DNA of 37,863 nucleotides, taken from assembly GCF_027056685.1 (NCBI RefSeq), contig NZ_JALUKE010000063.1, positions 1 through 37,863 on the forward strand, written 5' to 3'. Positions within the stretch are counted from its first letter, which is position 1. Every line of letters begins with the position of its first letter. Positions 19,208 to 29,250 of the stretch are shown here, piece after piece. The notes under the pieces were generated by a model. It did no database searches. It was given only the letters and a program-made list of their open reading frames with translations, and had not been told where the DNA came from. Origin of the DNA: Sulfurimonas sp. Lineage in GTDB: Bacteria > Campylobacterota > Campylobacteria > Campylobacterales > Sulfurimonadaceae. The position numbers and the translations under genes were made by a program.

Positions 19208-20728
19208 TTGTTTAGTAATAAATTTATACAACAAAGAATTGAGAAAGCAAATGTACTAAGAGAAGCAGGAATAAACCCTTACTCAAACCAGTCTCAAAGA
19301 AATACAACTATAGAAAAATTTTTAAATGTAAACGCAGATATTGAGCAAAAAGAAGATAAGCGAGATGCAACACGCCTCTATGTTGTTAGTGGGCGTATAA
19401 AATTTCTTCGCATTATGGGAAAAGCAAGTTTTGTTAAGATAGAAGATGAGAGTGGAATGCTACAACTTTATGTAGCAAGAGACAATCTTGCTGAAGGTTT
19501 TTACAATACTATTTTCAAAAAAAATATTGAAGTGGGAGATATTATAGAAGTGCATGGCTACCCTTTTGTTACAGGTCAAGGAGAACTTTCTCTTCATGCT
19601 GATGATTTAAAGATTCTGACAAAAGCAATTAGTCCACTTCCTGAAAAATTTCATGGTATTACAGATAAAGAGGTTCGATACAGAAAACGCTACCTTGATT
19701 TAATTATGAATACAGAAGTGAGAAAAACTTTTCAAACTCGTTCTCGTGTTATTTCTCTTACAAGAAGATTTTTTGAAGATAAAGGATTTTTAGAAGTAGA
19801 AACTCCAATGATGCACCCAATAGCAGGTGGAGCAAATGCAAAACCATTTGTTACACACCATAATGCACTTGATGTAGATAGATACCTAAGAATTGCTCCA
19901 GAACTTTACCTAAAACGACTTATAGTTGGTGGTTTTGAGGCTGTTTTTGAAATAAATAGAAACTTTAGAAATGAAGGAATGGATGCAACACATAACCCTG
20001 AATTCACCTCTATAGAATTTTATTGGGCATATAAAACATACAAAGATTTAATAGAAATTACAAAAGAGTATTTCCAATATCTCTTTGAACATTTAAAACT
20101 ACCAACACTCTTGCCTTATGGAGATTTAAAAGTTAATTTTAACAATTTTCAAGAGATTCCACTTATTGAATCACTTACTCTTATTGGTGGAGTACCATCT
20201 GATATAGTAAACAATAAAGCAAAAATCATTGCATATTTAAAAGAGAATAATCTTGATGTTAATGAGAAAATGAATCTAGGACAACTTCAAGGTGAACTCT
20301 TTGATGAATTTGTAGAGGAAAAACTCATTGACCCTACTTTTATAACAGAGTATCCAGTTGAAATTTCACCACTTGCAAGAAGAAGTGATACGAATCCAGA
20401 AATTACTGAAAGATTTGAACTTTTTATTGCAGGGCGTGAGATTGCAAATGCTTTTTCAGAGCTTAATGATCCACTTGACCAACTAGAGCGCTTTGAGGGA
20501 CAGATGGCTGCCAAAGATTGTGGTGATGATGAAGCACATGAAATGGACAGTGACTTCGTTGAAGCATTAAGCTATGGTATGGCTCCAACAGCTGGACAAG
20601 GAATCGGAATCGACAGACTTGTTATGCTTCTTACAAATGAGCATAGTATCCGTGATGTATTACTTTTCCCTGCTATGAAACCTCTAAATGGTGATATATG
20701 TGAAGAGGCTTCCCAAGAAGAAGAGTAG
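19208..20728 (+). CDS. lysS: Lysyl-tRNA synthetase, class II (TTG start)
   Basis: [96 protein letters not shown]. Confidence 0.98.
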   Translation: MFSNKFIQQRIEKANVLREAGINPYSNQSQRNTTIEKFLNVNADIEQKEDKRDATRLYVVSGRIKFLRIMGKASFVKIEDESGMLQLYVARDNLAEGFYNTIFKKNIEVGDIIEVHGYPFVTGQGELSLHADDLKILTKAISPLPEKFHGITDKEVRYRKRYLDLIMNTEVRKTFQTRSRVISLTRRFFEDKGFLEVETPMMHPIAGGANAKPFVTHHNALDVDRYLRIAPELYLKRLIVGGFEAVFEINRNFRNEGMDATHNPEFTSIEFYWAYKTYKDLIEITKEYFQYLFEHLKLPTLLPYGDLKVNFNNFQEIPLIESLTLIGGVPSDIVNNKAKIIAYLKENNLDVNEKMNLGQLQGELFDEFVEEKLIDPTFITEYPVEISPLARRSDTNPEITERFELFIAGREIANAFSELNDPLDQLERFEGQMAAKDCGDDEAHEMDSDFVEALSYGMAPTAGQGIGIDRLVMLLTNEHSIRDVLLFPAMKPLNGDICEEASQEEE

Positions 20729-20743
20729 AAGAAATTCTACTCT
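20722..20743. terminator. Hairpin overlapping the convergent lysS and desulforubrerythrin gene ends
   Basis: AGAGTAGAA-GAAA-TTCTACTCT perfect 9-bp stem containing the lysS TAG stop. Confidence 0.6.
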
Positions 20744-21398
20744 ATTTCGTCTCAACTAAACGAGACTGATACTCTTTTGGATGTTTACACACAGGGCATT
20801 TTTCAGGAGCTTTTTTCCCATAATGAATATGTCCGCATACTTCACAAATCCACGCTTCTTCTTCATCACTCTCAAACTCATGATCGGCATTCAATCGTTC
20901 TAAAAGCATTCTATACATTTTCTCATGTTCTACTTCTACTTTTCCAATAGCACTAAAGAGTCTTGCAGCTTCCTTATCACCCTCTGCTTTCGCAACCGCA
21001 GCAAAATCAGGATACATACTAGAATTTTCGTAATGTTCACCATTAATAGCATCTTGTAAGTTTTCAGCAGTTGTGCCAAAATTATTTTCTCTCTCAAACT
21101 TCATTCTATTATGCAGTGCTAATTCAAGTTTTGCATGCTCTTTTTCATTATTTGCTGCTCTTTGAAAATGTGCTGCTATATCTCTATACCCCTCTTTTTG
21201 AGCTGCTTTTGCATAATACTCATATCTATTTCTTGCTTGAGATTCTCCTGCAAATGCTTTCATAAGGTTCACTAAAGTAAGTGATTTTGTGACCATTTCC
21301 ATAGCCTCACCACAACAATGAAGCTCTCCTCCACCCACACTTTGCACTTCCACTATATTACCACATTTGTTACATCTATATGTTTCATATTGTCTCAT
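20742..21398 (-). CDS. rrc: Desulforubrerythrin (desulforedoxin + ferritin-like diiron + rubredoxin domains)
   Basis: N-terminal YRCNKCG...LHCCGEAM (desulforedoxin), LMKAFAGESQARNRYEYYAKAA and KVEVEHEKMYR (rubrerythrin), C-terminal WICEVCGHIHYGKKAPEKCPVCKH (rubredoxin). Confidence 0.93.
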   Translation of the reverse strand: MRQYETYRCNKCGNIVEVQSVGGGELHCCGEAMEMVTKSLTLVNLMKAFAGESQARNRYEYYAKAAQKEGYRDIAAHFQRAANNEKEHAKLELALHNRMKFERENNFGTTAENLQDAINGEHYENSSMYPDFAAVAKAEGDKEAARLFSAIGKVEVEHEKMYRMLLERLNADHEFESDEEEAWICEVCGHIHYGKKAPEKCPVCKHPKEYQSRLVETK

Positions 21399-21562
21399 GT
21401 TTTATCCTTTTTTGACGATGAATTAATGTATTATTACATAGATAGACTTAAAGGAAAATTATTTTCTTTTACTTAGTCTAGACTGCTGATAGTATTCAGA
21501 ACTTTATTATTATATTTTTAGTACAATGAGCATATTTTAATTTTTACAAGGAATTTACCCCT

Positions 21563-22810
21563 ATGAGTTTTTTAAAAGAGTTTGACGAAGAAGTATTTAA
21601 CTTATGCGAAAAAGAGCTAGAGAGACAAACTGACCATTTAGAGATGATTGCATCTGAAAATTTTACACTTCCTGCAGTTATGGAAGCTATGGGCTCTGTT
21701 TTTACAAACAAATATGCCGAAGGATACCCTGCTAAACGCTACTACGGCGGATGTGAGTATGCAGATGGTGTAGAACAATTAGCAATTGACAGAGCATGTG
21801 AACTTTTTGGTTGTAAATATGCAAATGTACAACCACACTCAGGTTCTCAGGCAAATGGTGCCGTCTATGCAGCACTTATTAAAGCTGGTGATAAACTTCT
21901 AGGTATGGATTTAAGCCATGGTGGGCATCTTACTCATGGTTCAAAACCATCATTTTCTGGTAAAAACTACAGCTCATTTACTTATGGTGTTGAGCTTGAT
22001 GGTCGCATCAACTACGACAGAGTTTTAGACATTGCTAAGATTGTACAACCAAAAATCATCGTTTGTGGTGCTTCTGCGTATGCACGAGAGATTGACTTTA
22101 AACGCTTTCGTGAAATAGCTGATGAAGTTGGTGCTATTCTTTTTGCTGACATTGCACACATTGCTGGTCTTGTTGCTGCTGGTGAACACCCTAGTCCATT
22201 CCCTTATGCACATGTTGTTACAACAACTACTCATAAAACTCTTGCAGGTCCTCGTGGTGGTATGATTATGACAAATGATGAAGATATTGCAAAAAAAATC
22301 AACTCTGCAATTTTCCCTGCCCTTCAAGGTGGACCACTTGTTCATGTAATTGCAGCAAAAGCAGTTGGATTTAAACATAATCTTAGCCCTGAATGGAAAG
22401 AGTATGCGAAACAGGTAAAAGTAAACGCAGCGATTCTTGCAGATGTGCTTATGAAAAGAGGATACAATGTAGTCTCCGATGGAACAGACAATCATCTTGT
22501 ACTTGTAAGCTTTGTTGGTAAAGAGATCTCAGGAAAAGAGGCTGATGCAGCTCTTGGAAACGCAGGTATAACAGTAAATAAAAACACTGTTCCAGGTGAG
22601 ACAAGAAGTCCATTTGTTACTTCTGGTATTCGCGTTGGTTCTCCTGCACTTACTTCTCGAGGAATGAAAGAGAAAGAGTTTGAACTCATTGCAAACAAAA
22701 TGGCTGATGTTTTAGATGACATTACCAACACAGAGTTACAGGCACAAATCAAAGAAGAACTAAAAGAACTTGCACAAAACTTTGTAATTTATAACCAACC
22801 AACATACTAA
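21563..22810 (+). CDS. glyA: Serine hydroxymethyltransferase
   Basis: [57 protein letters not shown]. Confidence 0.98.
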   Translation: MSFLKEFDEEVFNLCEKELERQTDHLEMIASENFTLPAVMEAMGSVFTNKYAEGYPAKRYYGGCEYADGVEQLAIDRACELFGCKYANVQPHSGSQANGAVYAALIKAGDKLLGMDLSHGGHLTHGSKPSFSGKNYSSFTYGVELDGRINYDRVLDIAKIVQPKIIVCGASAYAREIDFKRFREIADEVGAILFADIAHIAGLVAAGEHPSPFPYAHVVTTTTHKTLAGPRGGMIMTNDEDIAKKINSAIFPALQGGPLVHVIAAKAVGFKHNLSPEWKEYAKQVKVNAAILADVLMKRGYNVVSDGTDNHLVLVSFVGKEISGKEADAALGNAGITVNKNTVPGETRSPFVTSGIRVGSPALTSRGMKEKEFELIANKMADVLDDITNTELQAQIKEELKELAQNFVIYNQPTY

Positions 22811-22819
22811 GGTATTTTT

Positions 22820-23362
22820 ATGACTGCCATGGATTTAAAACTTATAAAGATGGTGAGTGACCACTACTGGATCAAGCGTGATTCAGTAGTAGATAAAATC
22901 TCTTTTAAAGGGCGTACTTTTTATAATAAATTTGAAAAAGTAAATGCTCCTCTCACGCAAGCAATTATTAACAAACACATCAAAGGTGAAATCACTGTTG
23001 CACACTCTGTTGCAGACAAAAAAGGTGTAGTTGAAAATATTGTTATTGATTATAATGGAAGAGATCCTGAAAGATTTTATCATCGTGCACAACTTCTTCT
23101 TCGCGAAGAGGGTTATATCAACTTTACAGCGTATGAGACAAAGACTAAAGGGCATCTCCATCTTTATATCCATAAAGGGCATACTACGCTGCAAGAAGCT
23201 ATACAACTTGGAAAGATGATAAGTATGAAACTTGCTGCTAAACAGCCAAAACAGTGGAAGATGTTTCCTAACAACGATACTCCAGAAGAGTACAACATAC
23301 TGACACTCCCTTATGAGGTTTATGCAAAAGAGCGTGGAGCATCTTGGTCAAAACATATGTAA
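22820..23362 (+). CDS. DUF1882-type conserved hypothetical protein (Cj0403-like by position)
   Basis: Conserved-looking 180-aa ORF directly after glyA, matching the position of a DUF1882 protein in Campylobacter. Confidence 0.7.
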   Translation: MTAMDLKLIKMVSDHYWIKRDSVVDKISFKGRTFYNKFEKVNAPLTQAIINKHIKGEITVAHSVADKKGVVENIVIDYNGRDPERFYHRAQLLLREEGYINFTAYETKTKGHLHLYIHKGHTTLQEAIQLGKMISMKLAAKQPKQWKMFPNNDTPEEYNILTLPYEVYAKERGASWSKHM

Positions 23363-23400
23363 AATATATTAGACTTCTTGCAGAACTTAGATATGTTTCA

Positions 23401-23501
23401 GAGGAAAGAAAAAAAGATGAAATTGTGCAAAATCTTTTTTGAAGCGTAGCTACAGCTACGGTGAGAAAAAGTTTTGTGCAAGTTCGCTTTTTTTATTCCT
23501 C
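23401..23501. repeat. Internal imperfect hairpin (left arm of the element)
   Basis: GAGGAAAG-A7-... pairs with ...T7-ATTCCTC; apex CGTAGCT-AC-AGCTACG at 23445-23460. Confidence 0.65.
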
Positions 23502-23508
23502 CCTTTGG

Positions 23509-23607
23509 GCAATTTATAGAGAGCTTTACTCTGCGTTAGATAACCTTCACCGTAGCTACGGCTACGCTGAAGAACATCTGCCTTAATTAAAACTCTCTAT
23601 AAATTGC
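23509..23607. repeat. Internal hairpin (right arm of the element)
   Basis: GCAATTTATAGAGAG (23509-23523) pairs perfectly with CTCTCTATAAATTGC (23593-23607); apex TTCACCGTAGC-TACG-GCTACGCTGAA. Confidence 0.7.
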
Positions 23608-23703
23608 TGAAACATATCTAAGTTTTGCAAGAAGTCTATTTATAACTTGTAACATTGTAATATTTTTGGTATTATTGAAAAAATAAAAAATTGAGGTGAA
23701 ATT

Positions 23704-24381
23704 ATGGATGAGAAAAACGAACTGAGTGACATTGTACTAAACAAAGGTGGTTCATCGAATTCCAATAAAAAAATTATATTAGCTATTGCGACACTTGGCG
23801 TTGTGCTCATTGTAGTCGTTATGCTTATGAACTCAATAAATTCAAAAGGAACAGGTAATCTACCTCAAGCTGTTCTTCCTCCTGAACCAAAAGCACAAGT
23901 GGCAAGTGAAAATGCCCTCGATAAAGAACCTCTTTTTGAAGATGTTCCTGTAGTACAAGAGAACAAACAAGAAGATACAAATCTTGACCATATTGCAAAA
24001 AAACTCAAACAAGAGAGTGCAGCGACACAGGTAGAAAATATAGAAGAACCTGTAAAAACTACTCCAACAATACAAACTGTACAAAAAAAACAAAGAGTAG
24101 TAAAAGCTAAAGTTTTACCTAAAAAAGTTAAAAAAACTCATGAAAAAGTTGCAATACTAAAGCACGCTTATTTTGTACAGGTAGGTTCTTTTTCAAGATA
24201 TAAACCAAATAAAAAGTTTTTAAATTCAATTACAAAACTAGGCTATAAATATTCTTATCATAAAATTAAAAATATCAATAAAGTATTGGTAGGTCCTTTT
24301 AAGACAAGAAAAGAGGCAAACAAAGCAAAAGCGATACTACGTTCAAAAGTTGTGCGTGGAGCATTTTTAGTTAAACTATAA
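23704..24381 (+). CDS. SPOR-domain membrane protein
   Basis: Single N-terminal TM (IILAIATLGVVLIVVVMLM), low-complexity linker, C-terminal SPOR-like HAYFVQVGSFSRYKPNKKFLNSITKLGYKYSYHKI...KVLVGPFKTRKEANKAKAILR. Confidence 0.88.
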   Translation: MDEKNELSDIVLNKGGSSNSNKKIILAIATLGVVLIVVVMLMNSINSKGTGNLPQAVLPPEPKAQVASENALDKEPLFEDVPVVQENKQEDTNLDHIAKKLKQESAATQVENIEEPVKTTPTIQTVQKKQRVVKAKVLPKKVKKTHEKVAILKHAYFVQVGSFSRYKPNKKFLNSITKLGYKYSYHKIKNINKVLVGPFKTRKEANKAKAILRSKVVRGAFLVKL

Positions 24382-24401
24382 TTCATTACTTAAGGCAGAA
24401 A

Positions 24402-25811
24402 TTGATACATTCTAAGCAATTTACACTAGACCAACTCGCGCCCATAGCTGTTTATTCAGAACTCAAAAAGATGTTTGAAAATGAAATCACATATCTTTTT
24501 GAAAGTGCTGGGCAAAGTGAAGGAAATTACAGTTTTATCTGCATTGGGGCAAGACAAAGACTTCAATATATAGATAACAAAACAGTATATACTGACGAAA
24601 ATTCTAAAACTACAGTTATAGATGAAAACCCTTTTGAGTTTCTTAAAAAGTATTATGCGAATATAGATACTACCATTTATAAAGAAGCAACAAAAAAATT
24701 AAATGTTGGCTATGTTGATGGTTTCATAGGCTATATCGGCTATGATATGGTGAAGGTCTTTGAGCCGAAATTGCAATCATTTATGCAAAATCTCAAAGAT
24801 GAGTTAAACACACCTGATTTAGATCTTATTTTACCAAAACTTATACTTGTCTATTCCCATAAAAATCATCAAATTACACTTATCTCAACACTTAGTGAAT
24901 ATGCAAATAAATTTCAAAGTATTGAAGAGACCCTAAAAGGTATCTATACATACAAACACAGAGTTTATAATGTTGGTAATGATAAAGGTACTTTTGCACA
25001 CTCTAAAGAGAAATTTTTTGAGATGATTGACAAATCAAAAGAGATGATTAAAAGTGGTGATGTTTTTCAAATACTTATGACAAATCGCTTTACAAGGTAT
25101 ATTAAAGTAGATCCTTTTAGTTTTTATAGAATTTTACGCACTAAAAATCCCTCTCCATATATGTTTTTAATGGAGTATGAAGATTTTAGTATTGTAGGTT
25201 CTTCTCCTGAAGTTATGGTAAGACTTACTGAAGATGAAATTCTTTTGCGTCCAATAGCGGGGACAAGAAAAAGAGGTGATACAAAACAGAAAGATAAAGA
25301 GCTTGAAATTGAACTACTCAATGACCCCAAAGAGCTGGCAGAACATCTTATGCTTATAGACCTTGGTCGTAATGATGTTGGTCGCGTTGCAAAAACAGGC
25401 AGTGTAAAAGTTGAAGATATAATGCATATTGAGCGATTCTCTCATGTTATGCACATTGTCTCTGATGTAGTTGCACGAATAAATGAAGACAAAGATATGT
25501 TTGACCTTTTTATGGCTACTTTTACAGCAGGGACAATGACAGGTGCTCCAAAAATTCGTGCTATGGAACTCATTGCAGAGTATGAAGGAATTAAACGAGG
25601 CTTTTACAGTGGTAGTGTCGGTTACTTTGGATTTGATGGCAATATGGATAGTGCCATAACTATTAGAACAGCCATGGTAAAAGAGGACAAAGTAGTGCTT
25701 CAGGCTGGTGCGGGCATAGTGGCTGATAGTCAAAATGAACTAGAGTATCTTGAAGTAAACAATAAACTTGGAGCATTAATAAACTCTCTTGAAGATTTGG
25801 ATAAAAAATAG
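24402..25811 (+). CDS. trpE: Anthranilate synthase component I (TTG start)
   Basis: FQILMTNRFTR, SPYMFLMEYEDFSIVGSSPEVMVRL, RPIAGTRKRG, GTMTGAPKIRAMELI, YFGFDGNMDSAITIRT. Confidence 0.9.
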   Translation: MIHSKQFTLDQLAPIAVYSELKKMFENEITYLFESAGQSEGNYSFICIGARQRLQYIDNKTVYTDENSKTTVIDENPFEFLKKYYANIDTTIYKEATKKLNVGYVDGFIGYIGYDMVKVFEPKLQSFMQNLKDELNTPDLDLILPKLILVYSHKNHQITLISTLSEYANKFQSIEETLKGIYTYKHRVYNVGNDKGTFAHSKEKFFEMIDKSKEMIKSGDVFQILMTNRFTRYIKVDPFSFYRILRTKNPSPYMFLMEYEDFSIVGSSPEVMVRLTEDEILLRPIAGTRKRGDTKQKDKELEIELLNDPKELAEHLMLIDLGRNDVGRVAKTGSVKVEDIMHIERFSHVMHIVSDVVARINEDKDMFDLFMATFTAGTMTGAPKIRAMELIAEYEGIKRGFYSGSVGYFGFDGNMDSAITIRTAMVKEDKVVLQAGAGIVADSQNELEYLEVNNKLGALINSLEDLDKK

Positions 25812-26602
25812 TGCAACTTTTCTCCATATTTGGCAATCCAGTCGCACACTCTCGTAGTCCTTTAATGCACAACTCTGTTTTTAAACACCTCAACTACAAA
25901 GCGTGCTACACCCGTACACTTTTAGAGGATTCCACAAAACTAAAAGAGACTTTTTTCAAACTCAAACTCTCTGGTGCGAATGTTACTGTTCCACATAAAG
26001 AGGCTGCGTTTAGAGCGTGTGATGAAGTGAGAGGCTTTGCCAAAAAAATTGGCGTTGTCAATACTCTTATTAATGAAAATGGCAAACTTATTGGCTACAA
26101 TACTGATGCAGACGGATTTTTATTTGCTATTGGTGAATTTAAGAATATCAAAAATATTTTAATTATCGGTGCAGGTGGTACGGCAAAAGCACTTGCAATC
26201 CGCTTCTTAGAAGAGAACATCAATGTCTCAGTACTCAATAGAAGTACAAAACGACTTGCATATTTCAAAAAGTTTGGCTGTAAAACAAGTTCTTGGGATG
26301 ATTTTAAAATAGCATCATATGATTTGGTAGTAAACACCACAAGTGCTGGTCTTGAAGATAACTCCCTTCCTGCACCAAAAGAGCTACTTGAAGAGATTTT
26401 AAATAATACCAGATATGCAGCCGATGCAATTTATGGCAAAGTTACACCTTTTTTACAACTTGCCTCTAAACATAAACTTACGTATAAAGATGGTGCAGAT
26501 ATGCTCCTAGGTCAAGGTGTTCTTGCAAATAAACTCTTTACAAATAATACACTTAAGACAGAGCAAATTAAACTCTATATGCGAAAGAGCTTCGAGCTTT
26601 AG
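25811..26602 (+). CDS. aroE: Shikimate dehydrogenase (GTG start)
   Basis: FSIFGNPVAHSRSPLMHN, GANVTVPHKEAA, GYNTDADGF, IIGAGGTAKALA, NTTSAGL. Confidence 0.96.
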   Translation: MQLFSIFGNPVAHSRSPLMHNSVFKHLNYKACYTRTLLEDSTKLKETFFKLKLSGANVTVPHKEAAFRACDEVRGFAKKIGVVNTLINENGKLIGYNTDADGFLFAIGEFKNIKNILIIGAGGTAKALAIRFLEENINVSVLNRSTKRLAYFKKFGCKTSSWDDFKIASYDLVVNTTSAGLEDNSLPAPKELLEEILNNTRYAADAIYGKVTPFLQLASKHKLTYKDGADMLLGQGVLANKLFTNNTLKTEQIKLYMRKSFEL

Positions 26603-27516
26603 CGAGAGAAACTAAACCCAATAGAAAACTTTGTTAAATTACGATTGTAATCAATCAGAGACTCCCCATATCCACTAAAAAATTTTATATATAGATTCGT
26701 TTCATCTTGGAGAGGATATGAATATGTTGCTTCTAACGCTCCTCTTCGTGTCCCAAAGTTACCTCTTCCCATAAAAGTCAATATACTTTTTTTATAAAAA
26801 TAGGTAAGCTTAATATTGCTATATCCTAAATAATCCATAATATCCGGGTTATCACTTAAATTATCTCCAGCTCCTAGTGGAGCCTGCAGTCTCAAATCTA
26901 CAATAAGCGTATCATGCTGCATTCGTATTGTTGAATAAAAATAATTTATACTTTTAGAAAGATTATTCATTTTCCCTCCATCCACATAAACATCAGAGGT
27001 GTTTGGTTGACCATTAGACATATGCGCGAGGGCAAACTTTACTGAGCGTATTTTCATAAAATATTTATCATCATTTACAGGAAATACCACAAATCCTTCT
27101 GGATTATAATTTGTCTCTCTAAACGGTGCAGAATCTGTATATAACTGCCAAAAAGATTTATGAGAATAAGCAAGATAATAGGAGCCATGCAAACCAAAGA
27201 GATTTTTTGCTATTTTGCGTTTCAGACTCACTTGTAACTCTGCTTCTATCTTTCTATACTTGACTGGACGACCATTTGAGAGATACTTTTTATTTGAGTA
27301 ACCATAAGGAAGTAAATAGTTTACCTTATATGCTTCAAGAGCAATGCCCCCAGCAAGCCACTTTTCCATACTCTCTTTAGATTCGTCATTTTTAATATGC
27401 TTTATATCAATTTTACTCTTTGTTCCATCATATTTTTTAGCAGATTCACAAAATTCATAATCATCAGCATAACTATATACAAACAACAGTAATAGTAGTA
27501 AAAAAATTCTCATCAT
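26599..27516 (-). CDS. pldA: Outer membrane phospholipase A family protein
   Basis: Signal peptide; SLKRKIAKNLFGLHGSYYLAYSHKSFWQLY; NYNPEGFVVFP; HMSNGQ catalytic motif; beta-barrel-like C-terminus ending in SFSR. Confidence 0.88.
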   Translation of the reverse strand: MMRIFLLLLLLFVYSYADDYEFCESAKKYDGTKSKIDIKHIKNDESKESMEKWLAGGIALEAYKVNYLLPYGYSNKKYLSNGRPVKYRKIEAELQVSLKRKIAKNLFGLHGSYYLAYSHKSFWQLYTDSAPFRETNYNPEGFVVFPVNDDKYFMKIRSVKFALAHMSNGQPNTSDVYVDGGKMNNLSKSINYFYSTIRMQHDTLIVDLRLQAPLGAGDNLSDNPDIMDYLGYSNIKLTYFYKKSILTFMGRGNFGTRRGALEATYSYPLQDETNLYIKFFSGYGESLIDYNRNLTKFSIGFSFSR

Positions 27517-28082
27517 ACACTCACCCTATCCTCTAATGCTCTTGTTAAAGAGAGCAAATCAATATTTTCCAAACTTACACCCGTTGGAACACCTTGTGCA
27601 ATTTTTGAAAAATTAATCTCATAAGCACTCAATTTATCTTCAATGTAGAGCATAACTGCATCATTTGAAATTGATGGAGTCAAAGCAAAGAGAACTTCTT
27701 GCACACCATTTCTAGCAATATTTTCTAAATGCTCAATACTCAACTCTTCTAAAGAGTCCAAAACAAAATACTTTCCATCAAAAAGTCCATTCTCCTCTAA
27801 AAGTAAAATGTCTTTTGCATTCTCAACTATACATAAAAAAGAGCTGTTACGAGATTCATCGGAGCAGATATGACATAATTCATCTTCACTCATTCCACCA
27901 CATTCCCTACATTTCTTCAAGCTGCCTATGGCATCTTCAATAGCATGTGATATTTTCATACCAGTGTAAGTATCATTCATTATCATATAGTATGCAAGTC
28001 TTGTTGCTGATTTTTTTCCTATCGTAGGAAGCTCACCAAGAGCATCTACCAGCCTATTAAATTTTTCTAGCGAATTATTCAT
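27513..28082 (-). CDS. recR: Recombination protein RecR
   Basis: LVDALGELPTIGKKSATRLAYYM, CRECGGMSEDELCHIC zinc finger, Toprim-like VENAKDILLLE, QGVPTGVSLENID. Confidence 0.95.
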   Translation of the reverse strand: MNNSLEKFNRLVDALGELPTIGKKSATRLAYYMIMNDTYTGMKISHAIEDAIGSLKKCRECGGMSEDELCHICSDESRNSSFLCIVENAKDILLLEENGLFDGKYFVLDSLEELSIEHLENIARNGVQEVLFALTPSISNDAVMLYIEDKLSAYEINFSKIAQGVPTGVSLENIDLLSLTRALEDRVSV

Positions 28083-29178
28083 TCATAAATCTTTCTTCTT
28101 TTGGTAAAATTATCCACATTTTCAGAGGTGCTTTGAGTTTTCCTGCTATTTGCATTGCTTGCTCTCCACTGCCTAAAAAATAGTCTGCACGAAGAGAACC
28201 TTTTATAGCGCCCCCAACATCCTGTGCAAAAACAAATTTATCAATTTTTCTATTTTTAAAATTTGAACTTAAGTATAACATACTTCCAAGTGGAATATAT
28301 TGACCATCAACTGCTACAGAACTTTTTGCTCTTAACTCTAACCCGAGAGCACCCGTTGCACCTTGACTGCGTTTAGCAAAGAAAACCATTGCTTTATTTT
28401 GGTTAAGAACAGTATCAATTTTTTTAGGATGCGCTTCTAACCAGGCTTTTATGGACTGCAAAGAGATATTGTTTGCAGATATATCCCCATGATTTATAAG
28501 ATATTTTCCAATGGAGCTATATTTATATCCATTTTGATTCGCATACCCAACATAGATTGTTTTATTGTTATCCAATACAACTTTTCCAGAACCCTGCACC
28601 TCTAAAAAAAATCTATCTATTTTTGATTTGCAGTAACATATAACAGAACTATTAATATCGCTGCGTTTAATCTCTGCTCTACTATCATAAGGAACAATTT
28701 TATTTCCCTCTAATCTGCCACGAAGTCTATAGTGTTTCAGTTCTGGGTAAATAGCACTTAAATCCACATTCACCAAATCTTTTGGTGTAGCATAAAGTGG
28801 ATATTTATAGACACTGCTCTTTTTCAGAGATCCTTGTAATTCTGGTTCAAAATAGCCGGTAAGCAGCCCCTCTTTTGCACCGTTTTTCTTATAAACTCTA
28901 TAAACTTGAAAATTATTAAGTAAAAACTCTTTTGCATTACTACTATTTTTTGCTTCTTGACATAAAGAACTATATATCTTTTGTGCTTTAGTACTTCTGC
29001 AATTATTTATAAAATCATCTAAAACATTTTGAAAATTATTTTTTTGTAAGCCAGGAAGTTCACTAAACACAACGGGTATACCATAGGTATTTGGAAGTTT
29101 AGGTAAGGGTGTTTCTACTTGCTTTGAGCAGCCTAAAATTAGGAGTGATAAAACGAGAATTAATGTATTGCTTTTCAT
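28075..29178 (-). CDS. mltA: Membrane-bound lytic murein transglycosylase A (MltA) lipoprotein
   Basis: LILVLSLLILGCSK lipobox; LLTGYFEPELQGS; FFLEVQGSGKV; FVFAQDVGGAIKGSLRADYFLGSGEQA. Confidence 0.93.
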   Translation of the reverse strand: MKSNTLILVLSLLILGCSKQVETPLPKLPNTYGIPVVFSELPGLQKNNFQNVLDDFINNCRSTKAQKIYSSLCQEAKNSSNAKEFLLNNFQVYRVYKKNGAKEGLLTGYFEPELQGSLKKSSVYKYPLYATPKDLVNVDLSAIYPELKHYRLRGRLEGNKIVPYDSRAEIKRSDINSSVICYCKSKIDRFFLEVQGSGKVVLDNNKTIYVGYANQNGYKYSSIGKYLINHGDISANNISLQSIKAWLEAHPKKIDTVLNQNKAMVFFAKRSQGATGALGLELRAKSSVAVDGQYIPLGSMLYLSSNFKNRKIDKFVFAQDVGGAIKGSLRADYFLGSGEQAMQIAGKLKAPLKMWIILPKEERFMNE

Positions 29179-29214
29179 AAAAAGAATTATACAAAAACTC
29201 AGTGAAAAATTTGC

Positions 29215-29220
29215 TATAAT
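29215..29220 (+). promoter_or_regulatory. Extended -10 promoter element upstream of dnaJ
   Basis: TTTGCTATAAT, 31 nt upstream of the dnaJ ATG. Confidence 0.55.
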
Positions 29221-29250
29221 TGCAAAAAAATTATATAGGATTTTACGACA

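Larger units (their letters stand above)
23370..23638. mobile_element. Putative non-autonomous, MITE-like element or structured intergenic repeat
   Basis: 32-bp terminal inverted repeats (23370-23401 vs 23607-23638, 31/32 match), ends TA...TA, two internal hairpins, no credible ORF, lies between two conserved syntenic genes. Confidence 0.65.

Noticed and set aside
22025-22495. 156-aa minus-strand ORF inside glyA
   Set aside because: Fully antisense to a clear glyA; Cys/Asn-rich composition typical of a shadow ORF.
23531-23540. CTGCGTTAGA as an additional copy of the CTGCGTTTA motif
   Set aside because: Differs within the core (GTTA versus GTTTA); not counted.
23400-23640. CRISPR or tRNA-like interpretation of the repeated CGTAGCTAC/GCTACG sequences
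   Set aside because: Repeats are inverted, not regularly spaced direct repeats, and no tRNA cloverleaf with TPsiC/anticodon features is visible.
25314-25733. 139-aa minus-strand ORF inside trpE
   Set aside because: Antisense to strongly conserved TrpE motifs.
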